A stretch of DNA of 62,000 nucleotides from Zygnema cylindricum (lineage: Eukaryota; Streptophyta; Zygnematophyceae; Zygnematales; Zygnemataceae), in assembly GCA_037447655.1 (NCBI GenBank), contig JBBHKE010002794.1:1-62000 (forward strand). The letters are read 5' to 3'. Numbering within the stretch: position 1 is the stretch's first letter; every line of letters starts with the position of its first letter. Positions 1 to 10,363 of the stretch are shown here, piece by piece. Under the pieces are notes generated by a model. It saw only the letters and a program-made list of their open reading frames with translations. It did no database searches and was not told where the DNA came from. The translations under genes and the position numbers were made by a program.

Positions 1-2083
1 CGCCGGAGCCTGAAATTTTACATCCTACTGTGGGGCCCACTTAATATTATAGTTGCGGGTACGGATGAGATCTACGGTGAGATCGAGTGTGGATCGGGCG
101 AGAAACTTGTACGATCGGTACGGAATATGGACGGGCGTTATTATTTTTTCCAGCTTTGTTGAACGTTTTCAGAGTTGACCGTTGACGGTATCGGGCAGCG
201 TTGGAATTTTTCTCCTCTAATAAATGAACGGTCAAGATATTTATGCTGGAGTTAATGGAGTACTGTACTTTTGTTCGAAATCTACCTCGATGGTACGGAG
301 TACAGACCCTAGTAGATTGCAGATGATCTCGGCCGTCACAATATATTTTAACGGTAGAAATCAAACATTCAAAATAAGGAAGGGCGAATAGGGTGCGCGT
401 ACGGTTCGGCAATTTAACGTTTTGAAATAATCGACAGTTCCAAGATTCTGAAAAGAAATTCCTATAGGTTGACAAAGAGCGCATTTATTATTTTCTTTGT
501 CGGTGTCGTGCTCGTTCGGTAAAATCGACACGCGTCCAATGAAGTTTCCTGACTGACGACGACAAGGAAACGACTCTTTTACGGATCCTAATTAAAGGTT
601 CAGGTCAACGCTGTCCGTTATTTCTGCCTTCTAAACATAATCCAAAATTCCGAAAGAATGCACCAGTACATATTCAATTAAAGTGGGGGCTGACGTAACG
701 CACGTGACGCCAGGCACGTGTGAAAATCGTGATCTACGATGCTACGGAAGTACGGATTGATGGTGACAGCTTGTTAAGAGAAAAATAAACATTTACGGGC
801 AGCTGTGTGTTGTTTTCCATATTTTTGCAGCCAAAATTTCTTTCTACATAAAATAATTAGCCGGTACCCGTCAAGGGCAGCTAAAATAAAAGTGCTGACG
901 TGGATGCCCTCTCTGTCCACTCAAACTAGAATTTATTTATAGGTTGAGAGATTTTTCGACAACTGAGGTTTTTTTTTTTCACGACGTCCTACTTTGTCGG
1001 GGATTCGACACAAGTCTGCGGTCAAGTACGAAAAAAAAAAATAGCTGTCGACATTTTCGGGCACATTTTAAAATAGACAGAGAATAATTTTTGCTGTCGT
1101 GTGACTTTTCTGAACGATCGTATAGTTGTCGAAATAGCGACAAAGAACTGAAAAGTACCGAAATCGTCGGGAGTCGCCAAACCATGTTCCCTTAAATGCC
1201 TAGCTGTAAAATACGAATTCTACCGACTTCATCTGTTTCGTGCGTAAATACAGGTCAATAACCGTTTTGTGCGCTCTTTTCGGCAGTACAGTTAAATACG
1301 TGTACAAAACGCACACTCGCGACCTATAAATATGCACTTAAATTCCGTACATGCAGTGGACTTTCTGCAAATTCTCCTGATAGCTGTACAGAAAATCAGA
1401 CAGCTGTCAAAAACTTCTGGAGTTAATTTTAACATTTTGTGTGAAGTGAATAGACACTTCCACAAATCAGATCTTAAGACATCAGATACGACAAATTTAC
1501 TGACCCTCTCAGCGTCAAACACTCGAGCTTTTCCGGCAATTTCAAACAAAACAATAAAAATAACTGTATCTAGAAAAAAGGAATCGCAAAAAACGCGACA
1601 ACAATAAGGGGACAGACCGACAAACCGACAGTTGACAGATCCCGTATGCTACAACGAAGGCACTGTATTGCAAAACTTGTGATAGAAAAATCATCCGGGT
1701 ACGGAGGTGCTAAAAAAACAAAAAAACAACAGAACATCAGAGCGTCAACAGGGCATTGTTGTCTGAACCAACAAGACAAATCTTACACAATAATCTACCA
1801 ATGCCAACTAAAACAAATGACTAGGCGATTAAGTACACTGCCTATCCTTCATGGCCGAGGACTGCGTGACTTATCCCCGCGCCACCCCGCGCATATAGAC
1901 GATATTCGTAGGTCTGATTTTTTGTGTGGCGTGCTCTCAGGCTTCACTGCTTAGGGTAGTTTGTGGTGTTTCAACAGTTGGCTTTTGTTGTACATGCTTT
2001 ATTATATTTTTTTTAGGCTTTTAAACCATAGTTCAAAAGTAGGTGAAAGTAGGCCCATACAATATGCCTTTTGTACGCAAAAC

Positions 2084-2114
2084 ATACAATATGGCCTTAA
2101 GACCCATATTGTAT
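2084..2114. repeat. 11-bp perfect inverted repeat (hairpin)
   Basis: ATACAATATGG at 2084-2094 is followed after 9 bases by its exact reverse complement CCATATTGTAT at 2104-2114. It is isolated, with no TSD or TIR context, so its role is unknown. Confidence 0.6.
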
Positions 2115-2514
2115 TGGTCGCAAAATGAAAAATAATAGTAACAGGGTTAAGTTGCACATCGATCGATAGAGAATTAAACGTCATGTCTAAATTTTGAAAA
2201 ACATTCAGACAAATTTTTATTTTTCCGTGAGTTTTGAGGTATTTTTTGTTTAAACCGTCAGATTTGGACGATCGGACGGTCGCTGATCAAAGTAGAAGAT
2301 CACATGAAAAGCCCATAACACGACTTACGATAGGACTTACGTCCGCGTTTTTTTTTTCCGGGTTTTTTTCCCGCGGAATGTCATCCTACGCCATGTCAAT
2401 TCGCTAAAAAAAATTGTCTGGTGGCGTGCGCTGTACTATGACGATACGTCAGATTCTTACGTTCGTACAAGAGTGTGCACAACGCACACACATACAGTAT
2501 GCCTACTCTGCGTG

Positions 2515-2550
2515 AGTTTTGTGCCAAGTTTTGTGCCAAGTTTTGTGCGC
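2515..2550. repeat. 12-bp tandem repeat, three copies
   Basis: The unit AGTTTTGTGCCA occurs three times in a row, the last copy ending GC instead of CA. It is a simple local duplication. Confidence 0.75.
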
Positions 2551-3257
2551 CTACCAAAGGCCTACCATAAAAACGCCTAATTTTTAATTATGTTTTAAAC
2601 AACCTTTGTTGTGCTTTTAGTCCTTTACTATTTTGGTTTTTTACCTTTGTTGGCCATCAATTCTTTTTAGTGGCGGTCATGATTTGTACTTCCATGGTCC
2701 TACCACATCGTTTTTTTAAATAAAATTACTTTTTGTGTTGAGGATTCATTAATGTTAATGCGAAATTATAATATATAATACCAATCTAGTGCAAGGAGAC
2801 GTGGCAAATTGTAATCCACTCACTTAAATAATGTTGTTAATATTATTTTTTGTTTTTAAGCCAGAAGTAGTGAAGATGAATAGCCACAATAGGAATAAAT
2901 CTAACTAGATGATTATCTACAACCTTGACAAACTATGTTCCACAGCCGCAAATGTCATGGATGTAGACCGGATCCCTTGGATGAAGATACGGAAGGCCTC
3001 CTTCGTCGTTTGCCACCATGTTTCGGCGAAAGATGATCGCGGCTTAAGCTCGTTGGAGGGCAACAAATGCACTTTGGCGGTAGAAACCAAATAAAGCACT
3101 CAACAAATGACTCATTGAACATGTGGATTCAAAAATAATAATAGAACAACCAAGAAACATATGGACGAATTACATATCCAACGATCCAAAATTCTCCATC
3201 ACAAATGGAACAAACTGGTCAGTGGGTTTAAATTAGCAAAAATCTTGTCCAAACAAG

Positions 3258-3512
3258 TCACTCTGTCTCAAGCGATGCCCCTGGCAATTCCCACGTGAAA
3301 AAACATAACCACTCACCCTTAGCCCTCCAAAGACCGTGGAGGAAAACTAAATCAACTTGAGGGTTTTCAAGTCCACCAAACTCTACGGCGTGGAGGGATT
3401 ACGTGAAAAACCTTCACGGTGTACCCAAAATTAACGTCAACACTTTTAATTGCATCTCGCATCCACTCATGGGCACCATACCCTTCCTCCAGATATGACC
3501 AACGAGTTGAAT
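3258..3512 (-). pseudogene. Decayed alpha/beta-hydrolase-like coding remnant
   Basis: Read on the minus strand, about 48 open codons (including EEGYGAHEWMRDAIKSVD) are followed, after one frame change near 3375, by about 38 more that include NPQVDLVFLHGLW and end at a TGA at 3258-3260. The VDLVFLHGL string resembles the first beta-strand and oxyanion turn of SERAC1-like and other alpha/beta hydrolases, where VDIVFVHGL is typical. I see no nucleophile elbow (GHSLGG) nearby. It could be two exons of a dead gene or a single frameshifted fragment. The family assignment rests on one motif, so it is tentative. Confidence 0.33.
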
Positions 3513-5337
3513 GGATTACTTAGGAATCGCTAGTTTGGTTACAAACTGTGCGGAGCTCCTTAAAAGGGATTGCTAAGACAACCCCGGATTTAAATGTAAA
3601 GCAAATGTTAATCATTTAGGGAACTTTAAAATAAATTGGTTTGGTCCGCACCCACGCAACAGACTACCGCGTCAAACAAGAATGCACCACACGGTTGAGC
3701 AAAAGGTGGCGCTTTTGATAAAATTAAAAACTCATCGACGGTTAGTTGTTTCAATATGCATTGTTTTGGTTATGAATTATTTTGGGCAATAAATTTTTAG
3801 AAAGGTGAGACCTCATTTTGGACGTTATGCGGTAGTCGTGCACAAACAGAAGATTTGAGCCACAAGAAATAAGATTTAACATTCCCTTAAGTTGAGGATG
3901 ATATGTGTTTGATTGATGACATGAACAATAATGAAAAAGGAGTTATTGATAAGCGCCACCTGAATCGATTTTTTTGAATATGACGGTTGCACAATTTTGC
4001 TCTCGGGGATTAAACCTAAATCGCAGCCGGAAATTCAAAGGCTAGTACTGGATGGGGAAATGAATAATAAACATCTCATGCGGAATTAGTTTATAGATAA
4101 TACTAGCAAAGTGGTGGTTAAAGACATAAGAAAAAAACGAAAAACAAGGCGTTTGGAATGAAAGGCTCAATAGATGTAGAGGAGCTCAACAAAACAACGA
4201 ATTAGGATTGCACATGTCGCTTGGGAGTGATAAACATTAGCAAGATTTTCACAATCAAATAGGTCCTCTAGTAATGCATCACCAATTATTTGTTTGACAA
4301 AAAAAAATGGGTCTAAAGTGATAACCTAAAGCTTCAATATCCACTTCTGAATAAGCAATACAAGAAGTCAAGCAGTGAACCCCATGAGTACCAAGCCACG
4401 TGTCTGGATCGTTTAGTCGATTGACTGACCATAAAAGGATTCTGCATCAAATCGTGAAAAACAAATAAAAAGTAAGTCACGATACACTAAATATGTGTAT
4501 CATTTATGATCCAAGGGAATAATCAACAAAGAAAAGTCGTACATGACGTTTAAAATCCTTGAATGTGGGCCAAAGAAAAGACGGTGCTCCTAAACGATCT
4601 CATTGGCGGGAGCAAATCGCATATTGTAATATGGCAACATCACCCAACGGACCTCCGAAAATGTTGGCCTCAAACGAATAACATAAACAAAAGAAAATAT
4701 TTGATTTAAAGGCGACTACAACTCTTTTAGCCCAATCAATTTTGGTTCAGAGTTGTTCAAGCAACCTCATTGTCATTAACACCAATGTCGTAGTGCAAAA
4801 TGGTTGTGTAATGCTCCTTAGTGCTGCAAACACTTAGCGCGGGTCAATAATCAGTGAAAGCTTGCTTCTCTATTGTATTTCAAATGAATCACCCCATATG
4901 GTTTAGAAACATCAACAAGATGCATTAGTGCATGACGATGAGGGGGCAATCATAGAAACGAATTTAAAGTAAGATTACACCCTCTAACAATCGAAATAAC
5001 CACTTGTTACAAAAAATTGAAGTTTTGAGAAGGCGTTTAAGGGAGAAACATAAGTCGAAAAAGTTCGTAAACCATTATAAATTGACCGCCACCAAAATAA
5101 GAAAGACTAACCAAAAATTTGAACCCATCCAAGTCAAACGATTTAAGTGGACTGTGCACCTTAATGAAGGGAAGGATGTCCTCAAAATATTTGAGGATGT
5201 AATAAGGTAAAGACGGAAATGGGATGAATGGTTGAATAACGAGCAGTCGAATAATTTTTTTCGGTATGACCAACGTGGAAACCCCTTTGAAATTTAGTGG
5301 CGCAGCCCAGTGCGAGAGTGTGATGCCAAAAGGGTGA
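3513..5337. other. Intergenic DNA with weak coding-like remnants
   Basis: Frames are repeatedly broken. A plus-strand frame at 5004-5210 is lysine/arginine-rich and unrecognised. It may continue the decayed gene to its left, but I could not find a recognisable motif. The region ends at the TATGA target-site copy of the solo LTR (5338-5342). Confidence 0.4.
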
Positions 5338-5560
5338 TATGATGTTGAAATAAGTAGTTTTTGTATTTTCTAGGTCTAAAATAAATTAGCGGAAACATAT
5401 ATAGAAAATGATGGCAGCGTGCCTCCATCTCTTCTCTCTTTCCCCCATACTTGTTGTAGTCACTGAAGGAGAGAGAGAGCGATGGAGCCATGGCTGCCTC
5501 AGCTCCATATGAAGGACTAAAGAGTGACTTAAGTCACTCTCAACAAAAGGTTGAGTCCGG

Positions 5561-5617
5561 CAGGACTCAAACCCCTGACCGGTAGAGCGTGGCGTAGCCG
5601 TTATCTCTAACCAGTCT
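5561..5617 (-). other. Antisense tRNA-like module in solo LTR
   Basis: On the minus strand, an A-box-like GACTGGTTAGAGATAACGG (5617-5599) precedes a T-arm-like stem-loop with stem CAGGG/TCCTG and 7-base loop GTTTGAG (5577-5561). Spacing fits a tRNA-derived sequence. It is antisense to the element. I do not claim that it is a functional tRNA. Confidence 0.5.
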
Positions 5618-6124
5618 GTCGTAGAAGTCCGTTAGATGATATAGGGTTTCATTTATTTTTAAACTATTGTATTACACTGAAATGATTTAACTGAAATATG
5701 GACGAAACGAACATAGAACTTGTTAAGGTTTAGTGCGAACGTCATCTCGCACGAAACAAATGAAACGGACATTTGTTTAAAACGGTCGACATTTAATGTC
5801 GGATTTAATCCGACGGCGCACGTCATCGCCGAGATCGCGGAATGGTCACTTTGGATTTTATGGACGTGGCATGACGTGGCGCCGCGTGGAGGATGACATT
5901 CGGTCGCGAGAATTCTGGAGAATATACGAACGAGTGGAAAAATGACACGCGTCCACTCAGTAGCCTTGTCGTACACCGGCCGTACAGAAAGGACATCGGC
6001 CGTAGTACTTTTTCTGTACTTTACAGTTACATGATTGGTTCGTACTTCAGTAGATAGGGGTTGTGAGAGAGATTTAGGACTTAGGAAATTTTGGTAGATA
6101 GACACCTCTCTCTCTAAGAGAGCC

Positions 6125-6233
6125 TTTTATAAATTGGCATTTTTGCCTCCTCATAACTTATCGGCTGGTTGGCCGTTTTCAGTGATTCTTTTTGCTACGG
6201 ACTCAGGGGAGTCCACGCTACACAAGAGTGCAG
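6125..6233 (+). promoter_or_regulatory. LTR core promoter and leader hairpins (solo LTR)
   Basis: TTTATAAAT at 6125-6133 is a TATA box. About 30 bases downstream begin three hairpins: CGGC-6-GCCG (6162-6175), GGACTC-AGGG-GAGTCC (6199-6214) and CTACAC-AAGA-GTGCAG with one mismatch (6218-6233). The same three positions form hairpins with different sequences in elements B, C and D. Confidence 0.6.
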
Positions 6234-6348
6234 TCAAATTGTCAGTTTGCCTTCTTGGGAAGCAGTGGTTGTGGCTTAAAGTGGGTTAGTTAAATACTAT
6301 CTAGAGGCTTCCTGTATTCTGTGGTCCAATGGAGGACACAAAATTGCA

Positions 6349-6941
6349 TATGAAAAGACCAATGTTTTGTCCATGTGCCTTGTTATAATGACTCTCAATT
6401 ATTTGGTAGAATGTGTTGGCAAGGTGCTTTGGCTTAAAAAACCCCACTTCCTCCTTCTCTGTTTGTAAAATATAATATCGAAAGTCTAAACATAACGGAT
6501 AGTTGCTTAGTCGTATCGTTGGTACCATCGTCAACTAACAATGCCAGTAGAAGTCAAATGGAACTCTACACCGATTCATGAAGGTGATACAGAAAAAATT
6601 ATATGTGCTCCTCGGTGGAATGGATGAGACCTTCAAAACAAAAAGTGCCACATTGGGAAGGTACGAGATATGATAGTTTGTTAAAAATATCTGGGAGGTT
6701 GTAACAAACCTACCAGACGGGGGTCACGGTGGTGGTCATTGTGAAAGGAAGACAAAAGATGAAAAATTAGATTATTATTTAAGACGGTGAAGGCGATAAG
6801 GGGCACTTTGGAAAGATAGATGCATTGCGCCCAAATGTGGGATATAAAAACGTTTTTATGGGTTGATGGTCGCGTGCCCAATTACATGAGTGAAATAAAT
6901 GTCACAATAGGTGTTGGTGGCGTGCCTATTTACATGTTTGC
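6349..6941. other. Intergenic, nothing recognised
   Basis: Starts with the second TATGA target copy. No coding frame, RNA gene or repeat end was recognised before the MITE. Confidence 0.5.
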
Positions 6942-7773
6942 TAGTGTTGGGTATCAGGTAAATTCATATCGCAATAATTTTGATATTCAATATAGCAAAT
7001 ATTGATCGAGCCGAATCCTCGATATATTGTACCATGACCAACATAAATCATAGCGATATATATCGCCATATATAGTATTTTTGTATATTTCATATTTTAT
7101 GTTTTTATATATGTTATTTTAGCGAAAAAGAAAAATTTTATGATACGCCACATACGACGTGATTTTCGTTCCGTGACTTAAAGTTAAACGCCGCAAAATG
7201 TAACCGACAAAAAAATACTAATTCCGTAATTCATATGATTACTTATTTCGGGTATGGTTACATCAAGTTGCCTTTCTAATAGTACGGACAACAAAAATGC
7301 CTCGGTTACATCGCGTAGCGTTTGTAAACAAGTCTTTACATACGTGTTTTGATTTGAGTGGTTCCTTGTAAGTTGACGATCACCTCTCTAAAATCGTCAA
7401 AGATTTGAAAACCGACCATTTTCGTATGGGAATCCGTACTTGCGTATTATGTACGTGTACAGTACTTTGCAAGTGTACCGCGTCAATGTACCTCAGAGAT
7501 CTCCTTCACTCTGCTGATTTTGAGGAAAAAACCGTATTTCTTTTCGGCAAAGATTTTACGGTCACCTTGTCCGAAGGCACGTGACTTTAGAGACTTGTGA
7601 TTTTTTTTTTTTTTAATGTCTCGATATATTGGTGATACAATATATCGGCGATATATCGGCAATATATCGTGATATATTGATTTTCGATATATTGAAGCGA
7701 TATATCGATTATCGGGTACTTGAAATTCGATATATATCCAATATCGGCAAAAGGTCCTCGATACCCAACACTA
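6942..7773. mobile_element. hAT-type MITE rich in CGATATATCG palindromes
   Basis: 832 bp bounded by inverted termini TAGTGTTGGGTATC and GATACCCAACACTA. Flanking 8-mers ATGTTTGC (6934-6941) and ATGTTTGT (7774-7781) match at 7 of 8 positions, the TSD length of hAT elements. The outer thirds are packed with CGATATATCG-type palindromes; the centre is unrelated filler. It has no transposase frame. A second, shorter copy in opposite orientation lies at 55169-55554 with a perfect 8-bp TSD. Confidence 0.85.
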
Positions 7774-8479
7774 ATGTTTGTGCTTGCTTGTCTATTTATG
7801 CTATTGTATGCATTTTTTTTTGGGTTCGTGTCTATGTATGTTTTCTTGTAAATTTGTACGAGTAAGGCTGATGTTGCTATATGTTTAAACAATTGTATAT
7901 CAAGGCAAACTATGGTTGGGGGGGTTTGCAAAGGAGGACGAGTGGTGTCAGATGAGGTGCCCAAGCAGGGTTGTTGTGATTCAGAAAAGATGGTAATATC
8001 GAGTGTGACGAAAAAAGTTTTTGAGAGGCTATAAATTCATTATTCGTAGGGTTACGACTTTATGAGCTACACGTTGTTTCCATTTAGGTTGAAAAGGTAT
8101 TGAGGGGAAAACCTCACCCATATTGAATGTAATTGATTTTAATATAATTAGATCTTGATGAAGTATCCTCATGTCTCTCACTATTTTCCAAAAAACGTTA
8201 ATTTTGGCTTTACAAAAAAGTTTGGCACAAAAACCTTTATAACGATCTCAATTAAATGCTTAGGAGTGAAGACCTATGCCACTACCAAGCTGAATTTCCA
8301 TGTTTTATTTCTATGTTCGGTTAAGACATTATTGGGAGCATAAATTTTTTTGCCTCGTGGATTTGTTTCTGAAGTAGTTTATCCGTGCCATACGATTTCA
8401 AACCCAAAATAGAGTTTAAGACTCCTTCTTTCTTGTCGTCAAATATTTTGAAATAGTTAGAAATTGCGCACTATAACAT
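7774..8479. other. Intergenic, nothing recognised
   Basis: AT-rich with only short frames. It ends at the CCGTT target-site copy of element D (8480-8484). Confidence 0.5.
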
Positions 8480-8484
8480 CCGTT

Positions 8485-9240
8485 TGTTGAAATCACTAGA
8501 TTTAGGGGAGGTATTTTCTAGGTCTTAATTGATTAAAATAGCTAAAAGAAAAGCATAAGCAGCATGCCTCCACCTTCTCTCCCTAGCCCCCATACTTGTT
8601 GTAGTCACTGAAGGAGAGAGAGGGCGGTGGAGCCATGGCTGCCTCAGCTCCATAGGCAAGACTAAAGAGTGACCTAAGTCACTCTCAACAAAAATGTTGA
8701 GTTCGGCAAGGCTCGAACCTCCGACCACCAAGGCGAGGCGTAGCCGTCAGCTCTTACAAGTCTATCATAGTTGTCCGTTGGGATATATAGGGTTTGATAG
8801 CCATTTAAACATTAGTTAGATCATTATTTCAATTAACGAAATAACAAATTGAGGACATAGAAACTAGTTGAGTTTTGAGTGCGCACGAAACAAATGTACT
8901 GGACATTTGTTATTTTGGACGGCGAGCATTAAAAGCCGGTTTGGATCCGACGGCCCCTCATCATCGCAGAGATCTTGAAATGGCCACCTTGGTGGTTTTC
9001 GGACGTGACATGACCTGTCGACACGTGGCAAGATATCATTGGGACGCGGGAATCCCAGGGAGCATGAGGACAAGTCTGGAGGAGACAGACGTCCACTCCA
9101 TGGCTTTGTTATACACATGCGGTACAGAAAGTACATCGACCTTGGTACCTTTCTATACTGTACAGTCTTTTGATTTGTTCGTACATCAGCAGATAGGGGT
9201 TGTGAGAGGGGTTTAGGACTTAGATGATTGAGGAGGTAGC
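8485..9240 (+). repeat. Element D 5' LTR, truncated by element A
   Basis: Aligns with the first part of the D 3' LTR from 23605. It stops at 9240 within the sequence that continues as CGCCTCTCTCC in the 3' LTR. It contains the antisense tRNA-like module (about 8697-8770) and a G-box CACGTGG at 9022-9028. Confidence 0.9.
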
Positions 9241-9889
9241 TGTAGAAATTAATGGTTTTTTTTTTAAGTATTTTCTAGGTCTAAATAGAAATATAGAAAG
9301 AAGCCGAGGCAGTCTACCTCTAACTTCTCTCTCCAACTCTCAAACTTGTCGCAGTCACTGAGAAATTGGAGAGGAAGCTAGAGCCATGGCTACGTAGGCT
9401 ATCCAGAGGTTTACGGGATATAAATATTAGTTTATTTATAATTTAGAATATATTTACTAAAATATGTGTGCCGCCTCCAGGAATTGATCCTGGAACCTGC
9501 CGGCCGGTAATTAGCCGGTAGCCGGTAGCTCTAACCGTTAAGTCTACAGATAGTGTTACGTACTATATAGATTGATAATTAATTAAACATTGATATGTAG
9601 AATAGTTCATTTAACTGAAATAGTTTTACGGGAGACATAGATCCAGTAGTTTAAAAATACTGATTACGGTACGTATAAGAAACGGATACCGCGCATTTAT
9701 TTTTTTACCGAAACGAATACCGCACATGTATTTATTACGGCTACGATTAAATGTAAATTTAATTGGACGACCGAAATTAAACACCGAGATCGCAGAAGAG
9801 AATTTCGGCGGTTTTTGATCATCGCCACATCGGATGACACGTGGCGGAATGACATTGGATCGCGGCATCTCCGAGGATTAAGGGAGCGA
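9241..9889 (+). repeat. Element A 5' LTR, 3' end missing
   Basis: 649 bp alignable with 13973-14621. It carries a G-box (CACGTGG, 9838-9844) and the antisense tRNA-like module. Similarity to the 3' LTR stops at GGGAGCG near 9889, upstream of where the leader hairpins and gag ATG would lie. Confidence 0.88.
9477..9547 (-). other. Antisense tRNA-like module in element A LTR
   Basis: On the minus strand: an A-box-like TTAACGGTTAGAGCT, an anticodon-arm-like hairpin CCGG-CTAATTA-CCGG whose 7-base loop has T at the U33 position, and a T-arm CCAGG-ATCAATT-CCTGG with a perfect 5-bp stem and 7-base loop. Order and spacing are those of a tRNA. No clear 7-bp acceptor stem is visible. The copy in the 3' LTR (14209-14225) keeps the T-arm, with one C-to-T change that leaves a G-T pair. 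Confidence 0.6.
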
Positions 9890-10363
9890 CATATGTGCCT
9901 CCGGTTGTGCCCCAAAATTAGAGGGGGGAGCTCCTCCTCCCATAAGAGCACTTAAAGGATCAAGAGAGGCAGTCTGGAGAGCCACTTTTGGGAAGGGAGA
10001 AGGAGAGACTGGTGGAGCTTCTGAAGCTCCAGGAACGTCTCCAAGAAAGAGTAAATCAAGCAATAAATCAGCACCAGCGGGGGGGGGGAGCTGTCGTTAA
10101 GGCTGTGGGAAACAATTATTTTGAAGGAGAAATATGTAAGAATTAATATGTAGACAAGAACTAATATGCAGACAATGCAGTGAGCTATAAGTTATGCCAC
10201 CCACATTGATTATGAGAGAGCAAATCAAGCAATAAATAAATTTTGCAATAGGTGGTTCAAGGTTGAAAAACCATCGTATCCCATAAAAAAACTGTGAAAG
10301 AATGCTAATAAATGCAGACAATAGGAACTCTGAAAGAAGATAAAATGTAGATAATCCAGTAAG
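9890..10363 (-). other. Foreign 474-bp segment replacing U5 and gag start in element A
   Basis: No similarity to the corresponding part of B, C or D. On the minus strand, a pyrimidine-rich stretch ending CACAG (10107-10103) resembles a 3' splice site. It is followed after a C-run by an open stretch including LPPPAGADLLLDLLFLGD and then proline/serine-rich sequence down to about 9893. The composition looks like a real exon. The LLDLL string resembles a clathrin-box linker, but I cannot name the protein. The plus-strand-right half has two imperfect direct copies of a roughly 150-bp unit (from about 10045 and 10210). It is probably captured host DNA or deletion filler. Confidence 0.45.

Larger units (their letters stand above)
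1..3257. other. Intergenic DNA, no supported gene
   Basis: Open frames here are short (under about 150 codons), overlap on both strands and match no protein family I recognise. Composition is AT-rich with T runs. The only structures I can point to are a hairpin at 2084-2114 and a short tandem repeat at 2515-2550. Short minus-strand frames near 2917-3099 read like decayed coding sequence but I cannot assign them. Confidence 0.5.
5343..6348 (+). mobile_element. Solo LTR of the D copia subfamily
   Basis: 1006 bp running from TGTTGAAAT to AAATTGCA, with a perfect 5-bp target duplication TATGA at 5338-5342 and 6349-6353. It aligns throughout with the 3' LTR of element D (23605-24606). There is no internal region, so it is most simply the product of LTR-LTR recombination that removed a full element. 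It keeps a TATA box (TTTATAAAT near 6125), three leader hairpins (6162-6233), an antisense tRNA-like segment, and the gag start codon 20 bases before its end (ATG at 6329). Confidence 0.93.

Noticed and set aside
5004-5210. Lys/Arg-rich 68-codon frame as a small gene
   Set aside because: No homology, no conserved neighbours, and an overlapping opposite-strand frame of similar length; no evidence for coding.
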